Translations under genes and position numbers: made by a program | Notes under the pieces: model-generated | Told to the model about the DNA's origin: nothing | Databases searched by the model: none | What the model saw: the letters and a program-made list of their open reading frames with translations, nothing else | NCBI RefSeq assembly: GCF_014839805.1 | Contig: NC_051128.1 | Coordinates: 13,220,466 to 13,284,465 of the forward strand | DNA length: 64,000 nucleotides | Source of the DNA: Manduca sexta | Taxonomy: Eukaryota > Arthropoda > Insecta > Lepidoptera > Sphingidae | Reading direction: 5' to 3' | Part shown: positions 47,321 to 58,463 of the stretch, piece after piece | Layout: each line of letters opens with the position of its first letter | Numbering within the stretch: the stretch's first letter is position 1

Positions 47321-48196
47321 TTATTTATTAGGTATAGTGCCAAACTACACTCAACCAATATAAGTTGTATGTTTAAATTTAAAAGCTAAATAAGTCTGAA
47401 GCAATAATAAATTTTTTTTCGCGCTCTAAAACGCGTAACACTATTATCATTTGGGAGGTCTCGTTTTCTCAACCGCTGTAATACAGTTTCACGAACGTTC
47501 AGTTACAACTAGAAAAATATTAAGTGTTCCCTCTAGAGCTCGGCGAGCAAAAGGCTCAAATTCGAAACACCCACCTTCAAAAGCCTCACAAAAATGAATT
47601 CAATATTAATTTTTCACCTCGTAATATAAGCGCCTCTTCATTTTCCATTACAGAGGACTTAGATAAAGTCCTACATTTTCATAATATAATTCAGGATTTT
47701 GTTATAAAGCTGTTTGTAATTTGATGCGTTTTATAATTTGTTCTTGTGCGTTCTCGGAGTTCGTTGGGAATTATTTTTGTTTTAAATATGTAAATATTAA
47801 GTGGTTTCGTGTGAAATGTGAGCTGTGAAGTATATATCACTAGGTGCTTTTCGTGGCTTCAACCTCGTAGAATATCTTTACCGGAATAAAAAACCTACTT
47901 TTCTGAGATAGTGGCCTTTATGTTAATCTGGGTCATACTGTAACAGAATACCAAATATCATCCAAATCTATTTAATGTTTTTTGCGTTCACTTCTATAGC
48001 GGTAAGACCGCCATTTGTACTTCCTATGTGTTCATATTCTCCATTGTATATATACTTTTCGATAAGACTTGATGTACAATAAAGAGTTAAATAATAAAGC
48101 GTCCAAACCCAAAAAGCCCAAAAATAGATGAAAGCTGGTCGTTACTAATCATTACTAAAGTTGTACTGCACATCGTCTATCATTAGTTGTGACTGT

Positions 48197-48350
48197 TCTA
48201 GTGGCGTAGTTACGTGCGCGGTACGACTGCTCATAGGTACGAGGTTCGAAGCACAAGTTGGTAAAAGTACTCTTAGTTATTTCTGCTCAGTATCAGCCTG
48301 TTTAGAATTTGAGTCTTATGGAGAGATAGGCTCACCCCCTATGTCTTAGC
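48197..48350 (+). mobile_element. family E SINE, 3'-truncated
   Basis: A-box match tggcgtagttacg, B-box-like gaggttcgaagc, then ctcagtatcagcctg and gataggctcaccccctat. Stops before the usual 3' end. Confidence 0.65.
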
Positions 48351-48492
48351 ATAAAGTAGGTAGGTGATATATATAATAAAATAGCTTTCGCCCATTTGAA
48401 GATAAAGTTATGTGCAGTGGCGAATCATACAACCGGATTCCTGCCGGCTTACCTTTCACAATTTATGAAAATACTAATTATCTTTAAAATAA

Positions 48493-48775
48493 TCTATATA
48501 TATAAAAATGAATCCCTATTTCCCTTGGTCATGCCATCCGCGTGAACGGCTGGACCGATTTCACTATTTTTTGTTGTTGTGTTTGTTATTCTCAGAAGAA
48601 TCTTATAAAAGAAAAAATTCAAAAAATTGCGCGAAAAATTAGAAAATTTAAGAAAACTTAACGAAAATATTAATTTTATATAACTGTCAATTGTTTGAAA
48701 TAACTGTCAGCGATTGACAGAATGCGCGCTGCAAATTCATAGTTAAGACGGGACAACGTCTGTCGGGTCAACTAG
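48493..48775 (+). mobile_element. Helitron-like element, family H1, best copy
   Basis: It starts TCTATATATATAAAAATG after A and ends gtcaaCTAG before T. A short hairpin (AGACG...CGTCT with a six-base loop) lies ten bases before CTAG, the canonical Helitron 3' structure. 283 bp, no coding content. Confidence 0.8.
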
Positions 48776-49097
48776 TTTATAATATAAATAGGGAATTCGC
48801 GAGCGCATTAATGCATATTATTACTATCGTATTGTGTTCCTTTTCGAAAAATTTCAACCTACGCCGCAGGTGATGTGTGTCTGTTTTTGTATGTAAAAAC
48901 CTCATCAATCCCTGTGAGCTGTTAGGAAGAATTGCCCCATTCATAGTTCGTTAGGCAGAGGTGCATTGGCAACGACCCAGAGACGTCGCAGGACCATTTA
49001 CTGGCGAGTAATGAGGTTACCACGACTCCAACTCGTAAAAACTAGGTCACTTTAGGTAATTGCGTTGTTGCGTAGTGTTATATATTTTTTGCTTTTG

Positions 49098-49422
49098 TAC
49101 GCATAGTCACGCTTTTTATCTTCAAATGGGTAGGCAGAGGTGCAACTGGTGTACCTTTCCACCGTGTGTATCACAGGATGTGATAGGTGGTGAGCCTGTA
49201 GCTATATCGGGGACAAATTTCAGACTCCATGCTGATTATAATATCAGCCCTGTATTATATACTGTCCCACTCTTGGGCACTGGTCGCCTCTCCTACTGAG
49301 AAGGATATCCATGCTGATAGTGAGTAGAAAAACCCAATTTCATTTCGCCAGACTGTTGATCGAACCCGATATCTCAGTACTTCAGGCGTACCGTAATACA
49401 ACTACGTCAAAGTGGCAGTTTG
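49098..49422 (-). mobile_element. family E SINE interrupted by a SINE fragment
   Basis: The body (tcacaggatgtgataggtgg, ctatatcggggac) runs to 49236 and resumes at 49308 with the same 11 bases, then continues through the B-box region to the head with acgtagttgtatta. The gap is a family A insertion. Confidence 0.75.
49226..49318 (-). mobile_element. 71 bp family A SINE tail inserted in a family E SINE
   Basis: 49237-49307 carries only the family A tail region (atatcagccctgtattata to cctactgagaaggat). Perfect 11 bp direct repeats tccatgctgat flank it at 49226-49236 and 49308-49318. It is an extremely 5'-truncated retrotransposition event. Confidence 0.88.
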
Positions 49423-49989
49423 TTTTTTTGTATGTTAAAATTTAGTAGTAAATAAAAATCGACTTTGCCTTCGTAACTGTCCATGGGATATAGATTAAAA
49501 AAGGATTTCCGTTAACAATCTTGGGTACTCAAACTAACAAACAAAAGATTTGGCAGTTGCGACCCTCAGAATATAAAAATATTAAATACTAATACATCAT
49601 AATATCAATTGTATATTAATGAGAGGTGAGACAGCAAATTATAATTTGAAAAGCAACTGTCCATTAAATTCATAATATTATACATATTAATTTTCATTTG
49701 TTAGATACTAAATAAATAAAAAAATAACAGAAAATTTTAGTAAAATTTATGATAACGCTATCAGGCACTGCGCATTTTTATTTTGTAACCACAACAAAAT
49801 TTATAAAATTGCGCTCATAAATTTTCGTAGAAATAAAAATGACCGAACAATAACATTGTAGTTTTTAAAATTAATAATAATTTTACTTTAATAAACTATC
49901 ATAATAATGTGAACTTCCATAAACACAAAACTCTAAAGCTTATTTTTTCTTTATTTAAAAATATTTTGTCACAAATCTTACAACAGTTC

Positions 49990-50845
49990 GTCTAAAACAG
50001 TGATTCCCAAAGTGGTCTATATCGACCCCTAGGGGTTTAGACCCCTAGGGGTCGATATAGACCACGTAGACCCCTTGCAGGTTGTCCTATGACAAGTCTG
50101 TATGTCTACGTCAGCGAAAAAAAATTTGGGGGTCCATAAAATGAAAATGGGGGTCCACGATAGTGGATCTCAACACATACACTGATAGTACCTATTTACT
50201 TACATAATACTATCTTATAATATCAAAACATATATATTATTTATAAAAGTACCTATGAAGTAAAAAAAATATTATATGTTTATAAAATTGTGTAAACTAA
50301 GTTGTAGGATGTTTGTATTCGCTTTGTGGTCGCAATACATTTTGAACTTGTAAAAACCTGAGAGTCGCAGTCTCAGAGCTTCGCTAACTTGCACTGACTT
50401 GTTCAATTCGTCACTATTACCAATCTCCTAACGAAAAAAAGAAACAAACTGGACAAAATTAGCCGAGGAGATTTAAGATTAACCCTTACAAAATTGACGC
50501 CAAATGTTGATAATTTATTATTAAAGCATCAGGTTCATCCTTCTCACTAAAAATATTGACTTATTGCTTATGTTATTTTATTTATAGTTTATTTTATGTT
50601 TATTTAATGTAACGTATATTTTACATAACAGATACAAAAAAATATTTTGAGTAGTTTTAATTTAAATTCAATTAATAAATGTATAAATTAACATGTGTTT
50701 TTACCTTAAGTTCTTAACACTAAACTTCACTACAGTTAGAAATTTACAGGAAATCAATATCAGGTAAGTAGGGGGTCTACCCAACACGGAAAAACGTGGC
50801 AAGGGGTGTACGACACAAAAAAGTTTGGGGAACTCTGGTCTAAAA
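49990..50845. mobile_element. non-autonomous hAT element with 8 bp target duplication
   Basis: The element 49998-50837 (840 bp) starts CAGTGATTCCCAAAGTGG and ends AAGTTTGGGGAACTCTG, imperfect inverted ends of hAT type. Perfect direct repeats gtctaaaa flank it at 49990-49997 and 50838-50845. A perfect 25 bp stem with a four-base loop lies 14 bases inside the left end. The interior is AT-rich with no transposase frame. Related to 39089-39442. Confidence 0.88.
50012..50065. repeat. perfect 25 bp stem, 4 nt loop hairpin inside the hAT element
   Basis: Arms 50012-50036 and 50041-50065 are exact inverse copies (gtggtctatatcgacccc then taggggt and its inverse), loop ttag. One arm corresponds to the normal sub-terminal sequence; the other looks like an inverted duplication of it. 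Confidence 0.95.
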
Positions 50846-51029
50846 TAATAAAAATACAATTTGCGTAACTTTTAATTGTTAAAAACTTACAAAAATAAGA
50901 ATCGAGTTTCTCGTAGTATTGCTGAAACATAAAGAGAGCTTCCAGAGCTTCGTTTAATAACGCTCCAAGATTGTTACACATGTACGCCACTCACAACGGA
51001 TTCTTGTAATGTCGCGTTTGCTCGAGTAT

Positions 51030-51520
51030 GTTAGGATACATACGAGCGATTTTTAGTCGGACGACTATTTGTCGCATAAAATATGTGGAATAAGTTGTTC
51101 GTAAAAATTTAATGGGTATTAGGTATAAAGTTATAAAAAGAAATAATTTGATTAGTTAATTTTATTTCTAATGGTGAACTATATTTTTTTAACTTATGGA
51201 GATAGTTTTTTGTCAATATAATAATTATAAAATAATAAGACATTGATTGCACTCATTCATTATCGCGTTGAATATGTTTTAAGGTTTGGTTATGACGATT
51301 TTGTACCAAATTCCTTTAACCTAATTAGATTGATAAAAAAAAACTCTTTTTCATTTTTTAATTAAAAAATAATAATAATTAAAACGGTCCATATATTCTA
51401 CTACAAATTAAACTATTTTTTGTAATTAGCCATTAAATTGTCTATTGCTTAAATTTTTTCCTATTATGCGACAAAAAGTCGACCAATCACCAATTCGTGT
51501 ACATCCGAATATGTTCCCTA
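51030..51520. mobile_element. candidate MITE with inverted ends
   Basis: GGACGACTATTTGTCGCATAA at about 51059-51079 and its near-inverse at 51464-51484 (two mismatches) face each other over an AT-rich interior. Weaker inverse similarity extends about 30 bp outward on both sides. Exact ends and target duplication were not resolved. Confidence 0.55.
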
Positions 51521-53094
51521 TCTCCGACTCAAGGGCTCTTTGTCGTACCACAGAGACGAAGACGTACGCTGAAAAACAAACTTTAAACTCCTAAAAATAG
51601 AAATGAAATTTACGTTGAAGTTAGATTACAATAAAATTACGCTCTTCGCAAAACGCTGTTAGGGAATTATTACAAAGGTTAATTTGAGATTCGTGGTGTT
51701 GCTCCCGGCAATAACCGGGTAAATTATTGAGGTAAATTAAGCTAATTTTGAAGGCAATTAGTTAACATTTCAAAATTTCTGAGATAAATCTTCTAATTCT
51801 AGTATACGAGAGGTTTAAGATAAAATTAATGGAACGGTTAGACGTGACGCGAATATTGAGTGAGTATCGGATTTCGATTCAAGTTAACAACGAAATTATT
51901 GTTTCTGAATTTTAATGCGTTGAACAAATATCGCTGGAAACTGTAAAAGGAATAGCAAATCTTTTGGATTTTCGTAATGTAACTGAGCGAAAGGCATAGC
52001 AATAGAAACCCTTATTAAACAAGCACAGTGTCAAATTCTACAGAGAATAAACACAAAAATACCAATTATCAATGAAACCGCGTAAACGAATTATTGAACA
52101 TTTTCGTCAAACAATAATCCATCTACTTTTATAATAACTATTGAGCGAATCTTTTTGAGAAATAAAGTTTCATCTGCACATACGATACGCTATATCCTTA
52201 CAGGATTATTACTTTAAATAAAACATGATACTATTAAATACAGTATACAATACAGTTATTGTCTTCCTAATTGACGATTAAATTAAATTATTTGTGTGCG
52301 TATTATCTGAGTTATGAGCAAATATCTGCGCGTAAGACTTTAATATGTTTTATAGAAAAGTTGTCATTATCAGATGTAACGTTATTCTTCTAACGAGTTG
52401 AAGTTACTCGAGCCATAGCCGAGCCTCGAGCGGGTTTCGAAAACAATAAATATTTTTTTATTTTTTTATTTTATCCGAGCTGATTTTGCTGATTTTTTTA
52501 TTTTATGCTACTACAACTCCAAGAAAATTTATCGCCGCACCAATATCAAACTTTCAGTCAAAAATATATTCAGGCATACTGAATATTCGATAAACTATAA
52601 ATAATTAAAAAATCATGCAAGTAAAATATTTTTTGATGAAAATATTCTTTATTAATAAGTAATTTTTCGCACAATATTAACAGACATGACTTTTACACGA
52701 ATATGCGGTTTATTTATGAAACCAATATCAAACTTACCTTGTATAATTATTAAAAAAAAGGTTTCGAATAACTAAGAAATATTTTATAATAAACAGACCT
52801 TAATTATACCAATATTTCAAATTTTCGGTATTTCGGACCCATCAATCAAATCTATCACCAGCTTAGATAGATTCGAAGCGTATCATTGAAATAAAGACTT
52901 AAATAAACAGCATAACGACTGGTTATTGCGTAAACAAGCCTCGTATAATAGTTTCATAGTCTTGAACTTGTTAATGACGATTCGTATCGATTGACTTTCA
53001 ATGTTAAGTTCATAGCATGTAGTTTGAAAGTAAACATGAAGCGGAATGAATAGTGACTGGAAGTAATGACTGCTAAATCGAAATGATGTGACAT

Positions 53095-53335
53095 TGCTGG
53101 TGGGAAGTTATTAATTTCCGTCAGGATAGCGACCACACCCAAGGTTTAAAACCGTCAAAAACCGTAATACGCCAACATAGGAGTGGCACGTTCCGGGATC
53201 AGCCTGGGTAAATTCGGTTTGGTTCAGCCTGGCATGGTTATGTTGACTGACAAGGGACAATGATCTCTCTTCAGTCGACCCTCTAATATCTGGACGCCAG
53301 TTCACTTACCACAAGGTGCAGTGGAAACACTTTTT
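53095..53335 (+). mobile_element. retroposon family C copy
   Basis: It contains gtcaggatagcgaccacacc, cacgttccgggatcagcctg, ggcatggttatgttgactga and ctcttcagtcgaccctctaa in family order. Diverged. Confidence 0.7.
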
Positions 53336-54236
53336 CGTACCCATTTAAAAATATGTGATTAGAGATCATGAATTCTGAACCTAAAGTAATAAGCCTAAAG
53401 AAATCGTGGACGCATTCCAATATTCTATGAATGAAGAGGATATTGAGTTTTGACATTATCAAGAATTCAAGGAGGCTATTTCATAAATTAAAATCAGCAT
53501 TTAAATTCCACCTAATTTCTGATTGTCTAAAATAATGGTAACTCTATCAAAGAAATTATTGTGCAGGCTTTTCTAACAATTTTACCACGTATATCAACCA
53601 TTTTATGGTTCATTTATGCGGTTGACACCACTTCGTAAGTCCAGGGAAGGTCTTTGCCTACCTTAATATCATAAGTAAAAAAAGTAATAAAGATAACATT
53701 AACCAAAAAATTCCGCATATTTTGCCATGCTTTGAATATTTTTACATATTCATATCATTTCTTCTACATGGTCTTTCAATCACCATTACATTCGTAATCA
53801 TCCTTTTTGTAGATGCACGAACAGACTTCATTCATTTCCATTTGTTATTTTAATGAAAAATATTTGCGCTCCCTTATTTCCTGTCGATTCTACGGAATCA
53901 TTTTTTCGAGAGCCGTCGACGGCGATTGATTGATTTATGAATGCCGTATTGAAACGGTATTCATTGTCAGTTTAATATTCGAGTTTTTTCAATTCGTTTG
54001 GAATATTATTTAAGTAAATATTATGATAGTTTAAATGAGTCGGAATGGAAATTAAAAAAGGATAAATATTTTGCATTACGAAAAAGTAAAGCAGAAAAGG
54101 ATAAAATATATTAATTCAATCAAAAACTTATAACAAACTGGAATGATAGTGGCTCGAAAGTAATTCAATTTTCTTTAAACTTAACACGGTAAATGTAAAA
54201 TAAACTTTTAATTACAAAGACACATTATCGGTCTTA

Positions 54237-54420
54237 CTTACATATAAACTTGTTTTAGCGTAAAGTGGTGGTTAAAAATTGCTTAAATAGATGTCAAAAA
54301 CATCACCGGTTTCCTAGTTTAAACCTTATTAAGAGGCAAGACGGCGGGTTTTGACTTACAGCTGATCGAGTAAATTTTTGTTTTAACTAACCATAGCTTT
54401 GCGAATTTTTTATAAGTAAG
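54237..54420 (-). mobile_element. MITE family I, copy with terminal inverted repeats
   Basis: It starts CTTACATATAAAC and ends TTTATAAGTAAG, imperfect inverted ends, 184 bp. The interior matches 46764-46930 on the other strand. No coding content; superfamily not assigned. Confidence 0.6.
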
Positions 54421-54479
54421 CCTGTGTCCGATAATTGTGAAACGGCGTACTCGCACCCTTCACACACATAGAGAATCAT

Positions 54480-54730
54480 TTTTTTTTATACGGGCGCACC
54501 AAAGTGGCGCCCCGGGACCCGATGGTAAGTAGAGTGGGGTCAAATAGAATATCGACTGACGAAAGATGATTACCCACAAACAGTCGACACAATTATGCCG
54601 GCATGTTGAAACCGGATGTATACATGCTGATCCTAGAATGCGATACACCTACCTGGGCTACCATTGCGGGTTTTAACACCTTGTGTGTGATCGCTATCCA
54701 GGCGGATATAAAATATTTCCTACCACCACC
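54480..54730 (-). mobile_element. retroposon family C copy, near full length
   Basis: T-run then tacgggcgcaccaaagtggc, gacccgatggtaagtagagt, attatgccggcatgttg and gcggatataaaatatttcc-taccaccacc. One of the more complete copies. Confidence 0.8.
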
Positions 54731-55021
54731 AAATAATAAAAGCAAATTTTAATTTAAAACTAATACATCAAAATATTCTTAAGTAATAACCTTCACAATT
54801 CCTCCACAAATTGTCCCAAGGTAACGCAATGGTGCAATAAACCGACGCCTGAAAGTCTACCGGTTTTGAACATCTCCCGAGGTCCCGTGTTATCAACAAG
54901 GAATTGGACACGAGCCAGCAGAAATTCATTTATTAACTGCATCTTAGATACGGTTAGCATCTCAGTTAGATAAGGTTGAATATATACGGTCTACATGTTG
55001 TATGAATATTTATGCTAATTT

Positions 55022-55150
55022 CATCATCATCATCGTCAGCCGCAGGCCTCTCCCAAAGATTTCCAGATCGATCTATTGAAAGCGGCCCGCATCCAGCGAT
55101 CTCCTACGACTTATGAGGTCATCTGTCCACCTCGTGGGTGGACGTCCGAC
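55022..55150 (-). pseudogene. RTE-like reverse transcriptase C-terminal remnant
   Basis: The minus strand reads KRSVGRPPTRWTDDLI, a motif at the C-terminal end of RTE-type non-LTR reverse transcriptases, and then breaks by frameshift. The plus strand shows the (ATC)n stretch and gcaggcctctcccaaagatt often found at this element's 3' side. Short, 5'-truncated and inactive. Confidence 0.65.
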
Positions 55151-55503
55151 GCTGCGCTTATTATATTAATTGAAAGGATAATATTTCCGACAATTCTTAA
55201 CTAGGCACATTTGATATAATTACTTATTTTATTCGTACTTATAACGTAGTATCGCAAATCTATTATACCTACTTCTATGTTTTATAGTTGTTAAATGACA
55301 AAAAATTACAATAATAATAGAATAAAGGGAAGAGCCTAAGAGCCTCGACCATCGTGTCCAGAAGTGTTCAATTGGTCGTTGGGTCAAACGATGGAGGAAA
55401 TTACTGCAAGACATAGTGCGCATTGTAAGAAGATTCCTCACTTTGAATCCCTAACCACGGGTGGTTTAGGTCTTAAGCCTTGCCATCGGAGTTGATTATA
55501 ATA

Positions 55504-55684
55504 ATATAAAATAATAATATCAACCCTGTATTATATACTGTCCCACTTCTGAGCTCGGGCCTTTTCTAACTACTGAAAGGGATTAGGCCTTAGTCCATCA
55601 CGCTGGCCTAGTGCGAATTGATAGACTTCACACACCCTCAAAATTCCTATAGAGAATTTCACGAATTTTCTCACGATGTTTCGG
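55504..55684 (-). mobile_element. family A SINE, 5'-truncated
   Basis: Tail (ataatatcaaccctgtatta) and body up to tctcacgatgtttcgg; the head is absent. Confidence 0.7.
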
Positions 55685-56379
55685 AGTTGATTGTTTTTTT
55701 CATATATTTTTATATACATTTATATTTTTAAGATATCTACAAAAACGTAAAATAGAAATAATAATTGAATAAATATGAAGCTAACATTACAAAATTTTAT
55801 TAAGTACGGAACGAATATCAAACTGTAGATCAACAAAGAGCAAAAGAAATCTGCAGAACATTGTGCCATAACCCATTTATCCATTGTTAAATCTGAGATC
55901 TACAATGGTCTATTTTTTCCCGACGCTACAATGGCCAGGGGAATCGGCAAGAACTATCCAATCTCATATCGTATATTGGACTCCGCGTGTTACTGACACT
56001 CTTGAATTGGATGAAATGTGAAATGCTGCCCATCCGCCCAACGGTTTATAGCGAAAATTATCTTTTAAGCATTATGTTATCCTGGTATTGTTTGGGATCA
56101 GTTGGAACGCTTTTCGGATATTTCGGATAATTCCCCTGGGATGTATCGTAAGATAAGAAATCTGGATTATATATTATTGTTTTCTCTTAATAAAATTTTG
56201 ATCACTTTATGTTGCAATAATAGTAATTGTTTTTAAAATAATGACCATTGTTGGAATTTTATTTTACGAATAAAATGAACATGATTTCAATATTGCCTCG
56301 TTTATTAAGAACTGTAACGATATGACGTTGACAAAAGTATTTTGACGAAGTATATTGACAATATACTTAATCTTTACAA

Positions 56380-56878
56380 ATAGGAATGGGATCCAATAGA
56401 ACATCAACTGACGAGAGTTGATTACACCTCGACAGTCGACATAATTATGCTGGCCTGTTGAAACCGGATACACAGGCTGATACCGGAACGCGACACGCTT
56501 ACATAGGCCACTATGGCGAGTTTTAACGTCTTGGATACGGTGGCTATCCAGACGTATATAAAATACTAGCGACCCGCCCCGGCTTCGCACGGGTGCAATG
56601 CTGATACACTACAGAAAAACTGTGAACGTTGTATATAAAAACACAGCGACCCGCTCTGGCTTCGCATGGGTATAACATAACAAATAACAGTATTTCTCCA
56701 CTATTTAATGGATTTTATTATACATAGAAACCTTCCTCTTGAATCATTCTATCTATTTAAAAAAACCGCATCAAAATCCGTTGCGTATTTTTAAAGATTT
56801 AAGCATACAAAGGGAAATAGGGACAGAGAAAGCGACTTTGTTTTATACTATGTAGTGATATCCTAACACCAGCAAAAT
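56380..56878 (-). mobile_element. retroposon family C copy interrupted by a Helitron
   Basis: Family C runs from gggatccaatagaacatc through attatgctggcctgttg to tataaaata at 56565, and resumes at 56859 with tatcctaacaccagcaa. Removing 56566-56858 restores the family sequence exactly across the joint. Confidence 0.85.
56566..56858 (-). mobile_element. Helitron-like element, family H2, with two tandem 3' ends
   Basis: On the plus strand it opens CTAGCGACCCGCCCCGGC and closes actatgtagtGA, flanked by A before and T after, with no target duplication. Near 56643-56673 a second, diverged copy of the same terminus occurs (cagcgacccgctctggcttc), about 78 bp inside. The rest matches 29455-29645. 293 bp, non-autonomous. 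Confidence 0.88.
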
Positions 56879-57214
56879 GCATAAAAGTATCCACTTTAAA
56901 GTTTATCTAAAATCTGACGTTTTAAAAGGGTGAATGTGTAATTTTTTAGCCTTCATAAGGACCATTATCGTAATTGATACTACCGGTTCGTTGAATGTAC
57001 TTTTTCGTCTTTTCAACTGTATAGCTGACCGGAATACATTGCTGCGGCTTGCTTATATTAAAGTGGTTTAGTAATATCTTTAATGGTTTAGGGAGAATAC
57101 TTAAGCTATTCAACTTGTGAAGTGCATTTAAATCCTTACTTAAAACATAATTTATTTTTTTACAAATTACTGTTTTAGCTGATCACAGATACTCATGTCT
57201 TTTGTCTCGGAAGA

Positions 57215-57640
57215 GTTGGTAAAGCGGCAACCGGCGCACCCACTTTTCACCGCGCGTATTCCGTCATATGATGTGATAGGGGGCAAGCCTATCGCCATAC
57301 CCAGCACAAATTCCAGATCTGCTGATATTTTTTTTCCTTTGTTGTGAGAACCAGGTCTTAACAGTAAATACAATCTAGCCTATAAAACTAATAAGCTATA
57401 TAATTCTAACTTAATTTTCTAGGTTTCAAGTTTACTACAACTAAATAATGTTCTAGGCACTTTCTTAGAGTCCGGTAACATAAAAAAAATACTTTGTTCG
57501 TGGGTTATATATTTAGTGCTGCCACTATTATTAACACTCTATTGATACTGAGTAGAGAACACAATATCACTTTTTCCGCAAAGGGTTAACCCGAAACTTC
57601 AGCACTGCAGTCGTGCTAATACAATGTAACCGAGGCTGTC
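57215..57640 (-). mobile_element. family E SINE split by a non-matching stretch
   Basis: 57215-57345 carries the 3' half (tcatatgatgtgataggggg, cctatcgccatac) and 57530-57640 carries the head half (gatactgagtagagaacaca, then a decayed B box, gtaaccgaggc). The roughly 190 bp between does not match the family and was probably inserted; its nature is unknown. Confidence 0.55.
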
Positions 57641-58403
57641 GACAGTTAATTATTGTTTTGCTGATCATTGCAATTCATTTTACTAAGTAGTTGATCTTTA
57701 GTTATATAAATACCACTGAATTTTAGCTTTCTAACATTATAAGCAAACATTATGGAATTCCCTTTAGCGGGTATTATAGCCACTGGTTTAAAATCATTAT
57801 GATTTAATATCTCAGTTTGGCGAATGGAATTTAAATTCGCACCGCGCCGTACTTTGCAATTCAAAGTTCTAGATGGCTTTTTTCTGATTACGAGATGCAC
57901 TTCACTACGTTTTGCCTTACTCGCTTTGTGGTCTATCACTTACCATGAGTATCTCTAGTCTACTCAATTCTATAAGAACGTCACTTAACGACACTTAGCA
58001 AATGACCTACTAAGTACTTATAAAATACGCAAGGTATTCCAGCAGTACGCTACTACGGCAAGATTCCGACCTGTACGCCACTACGCCAGGCATTGAATGG
58101 GAAGGTCGGCGTACGTCCGTGCCAATTACGAAAATGGCCCCACTCTACAAAACGACTGCATGCGATAGAACGATACCTTTACAGCTGAGGTTTCTTATTT
58201 TGATATTTTGAAGTTACATTCATTTGTTTTAAAGTAAGAGTTATTTAAAGAGATAATGAGGATTGGATTCTGGATTCAAATAAATCAATGTACATGATAA
58301 AGAACGGATGTTAAGTTTCTGAAAGAAGGGACGTTCTGGTTCTTTTGATAGCGAATCTGAAGCGATTTGGGTCTCTGTACTACCTCATAACAGTATGTTT
58401 ACG

Positions 58404-58412
58404 ATGGTAACA

Positions 58413-58463
<51 letters not shown>

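Noticed and set aside
57646..57939. 97-codon minus-strand frame that looks protein-like (Lys/Asn-rich)
   Set aside because: Its first part overlaps sequence resembling the RTE-like family D end (tactttgcaattcaaagttc), codon use is AT-driven and no domain is visible. Chance is the simpler explanation.
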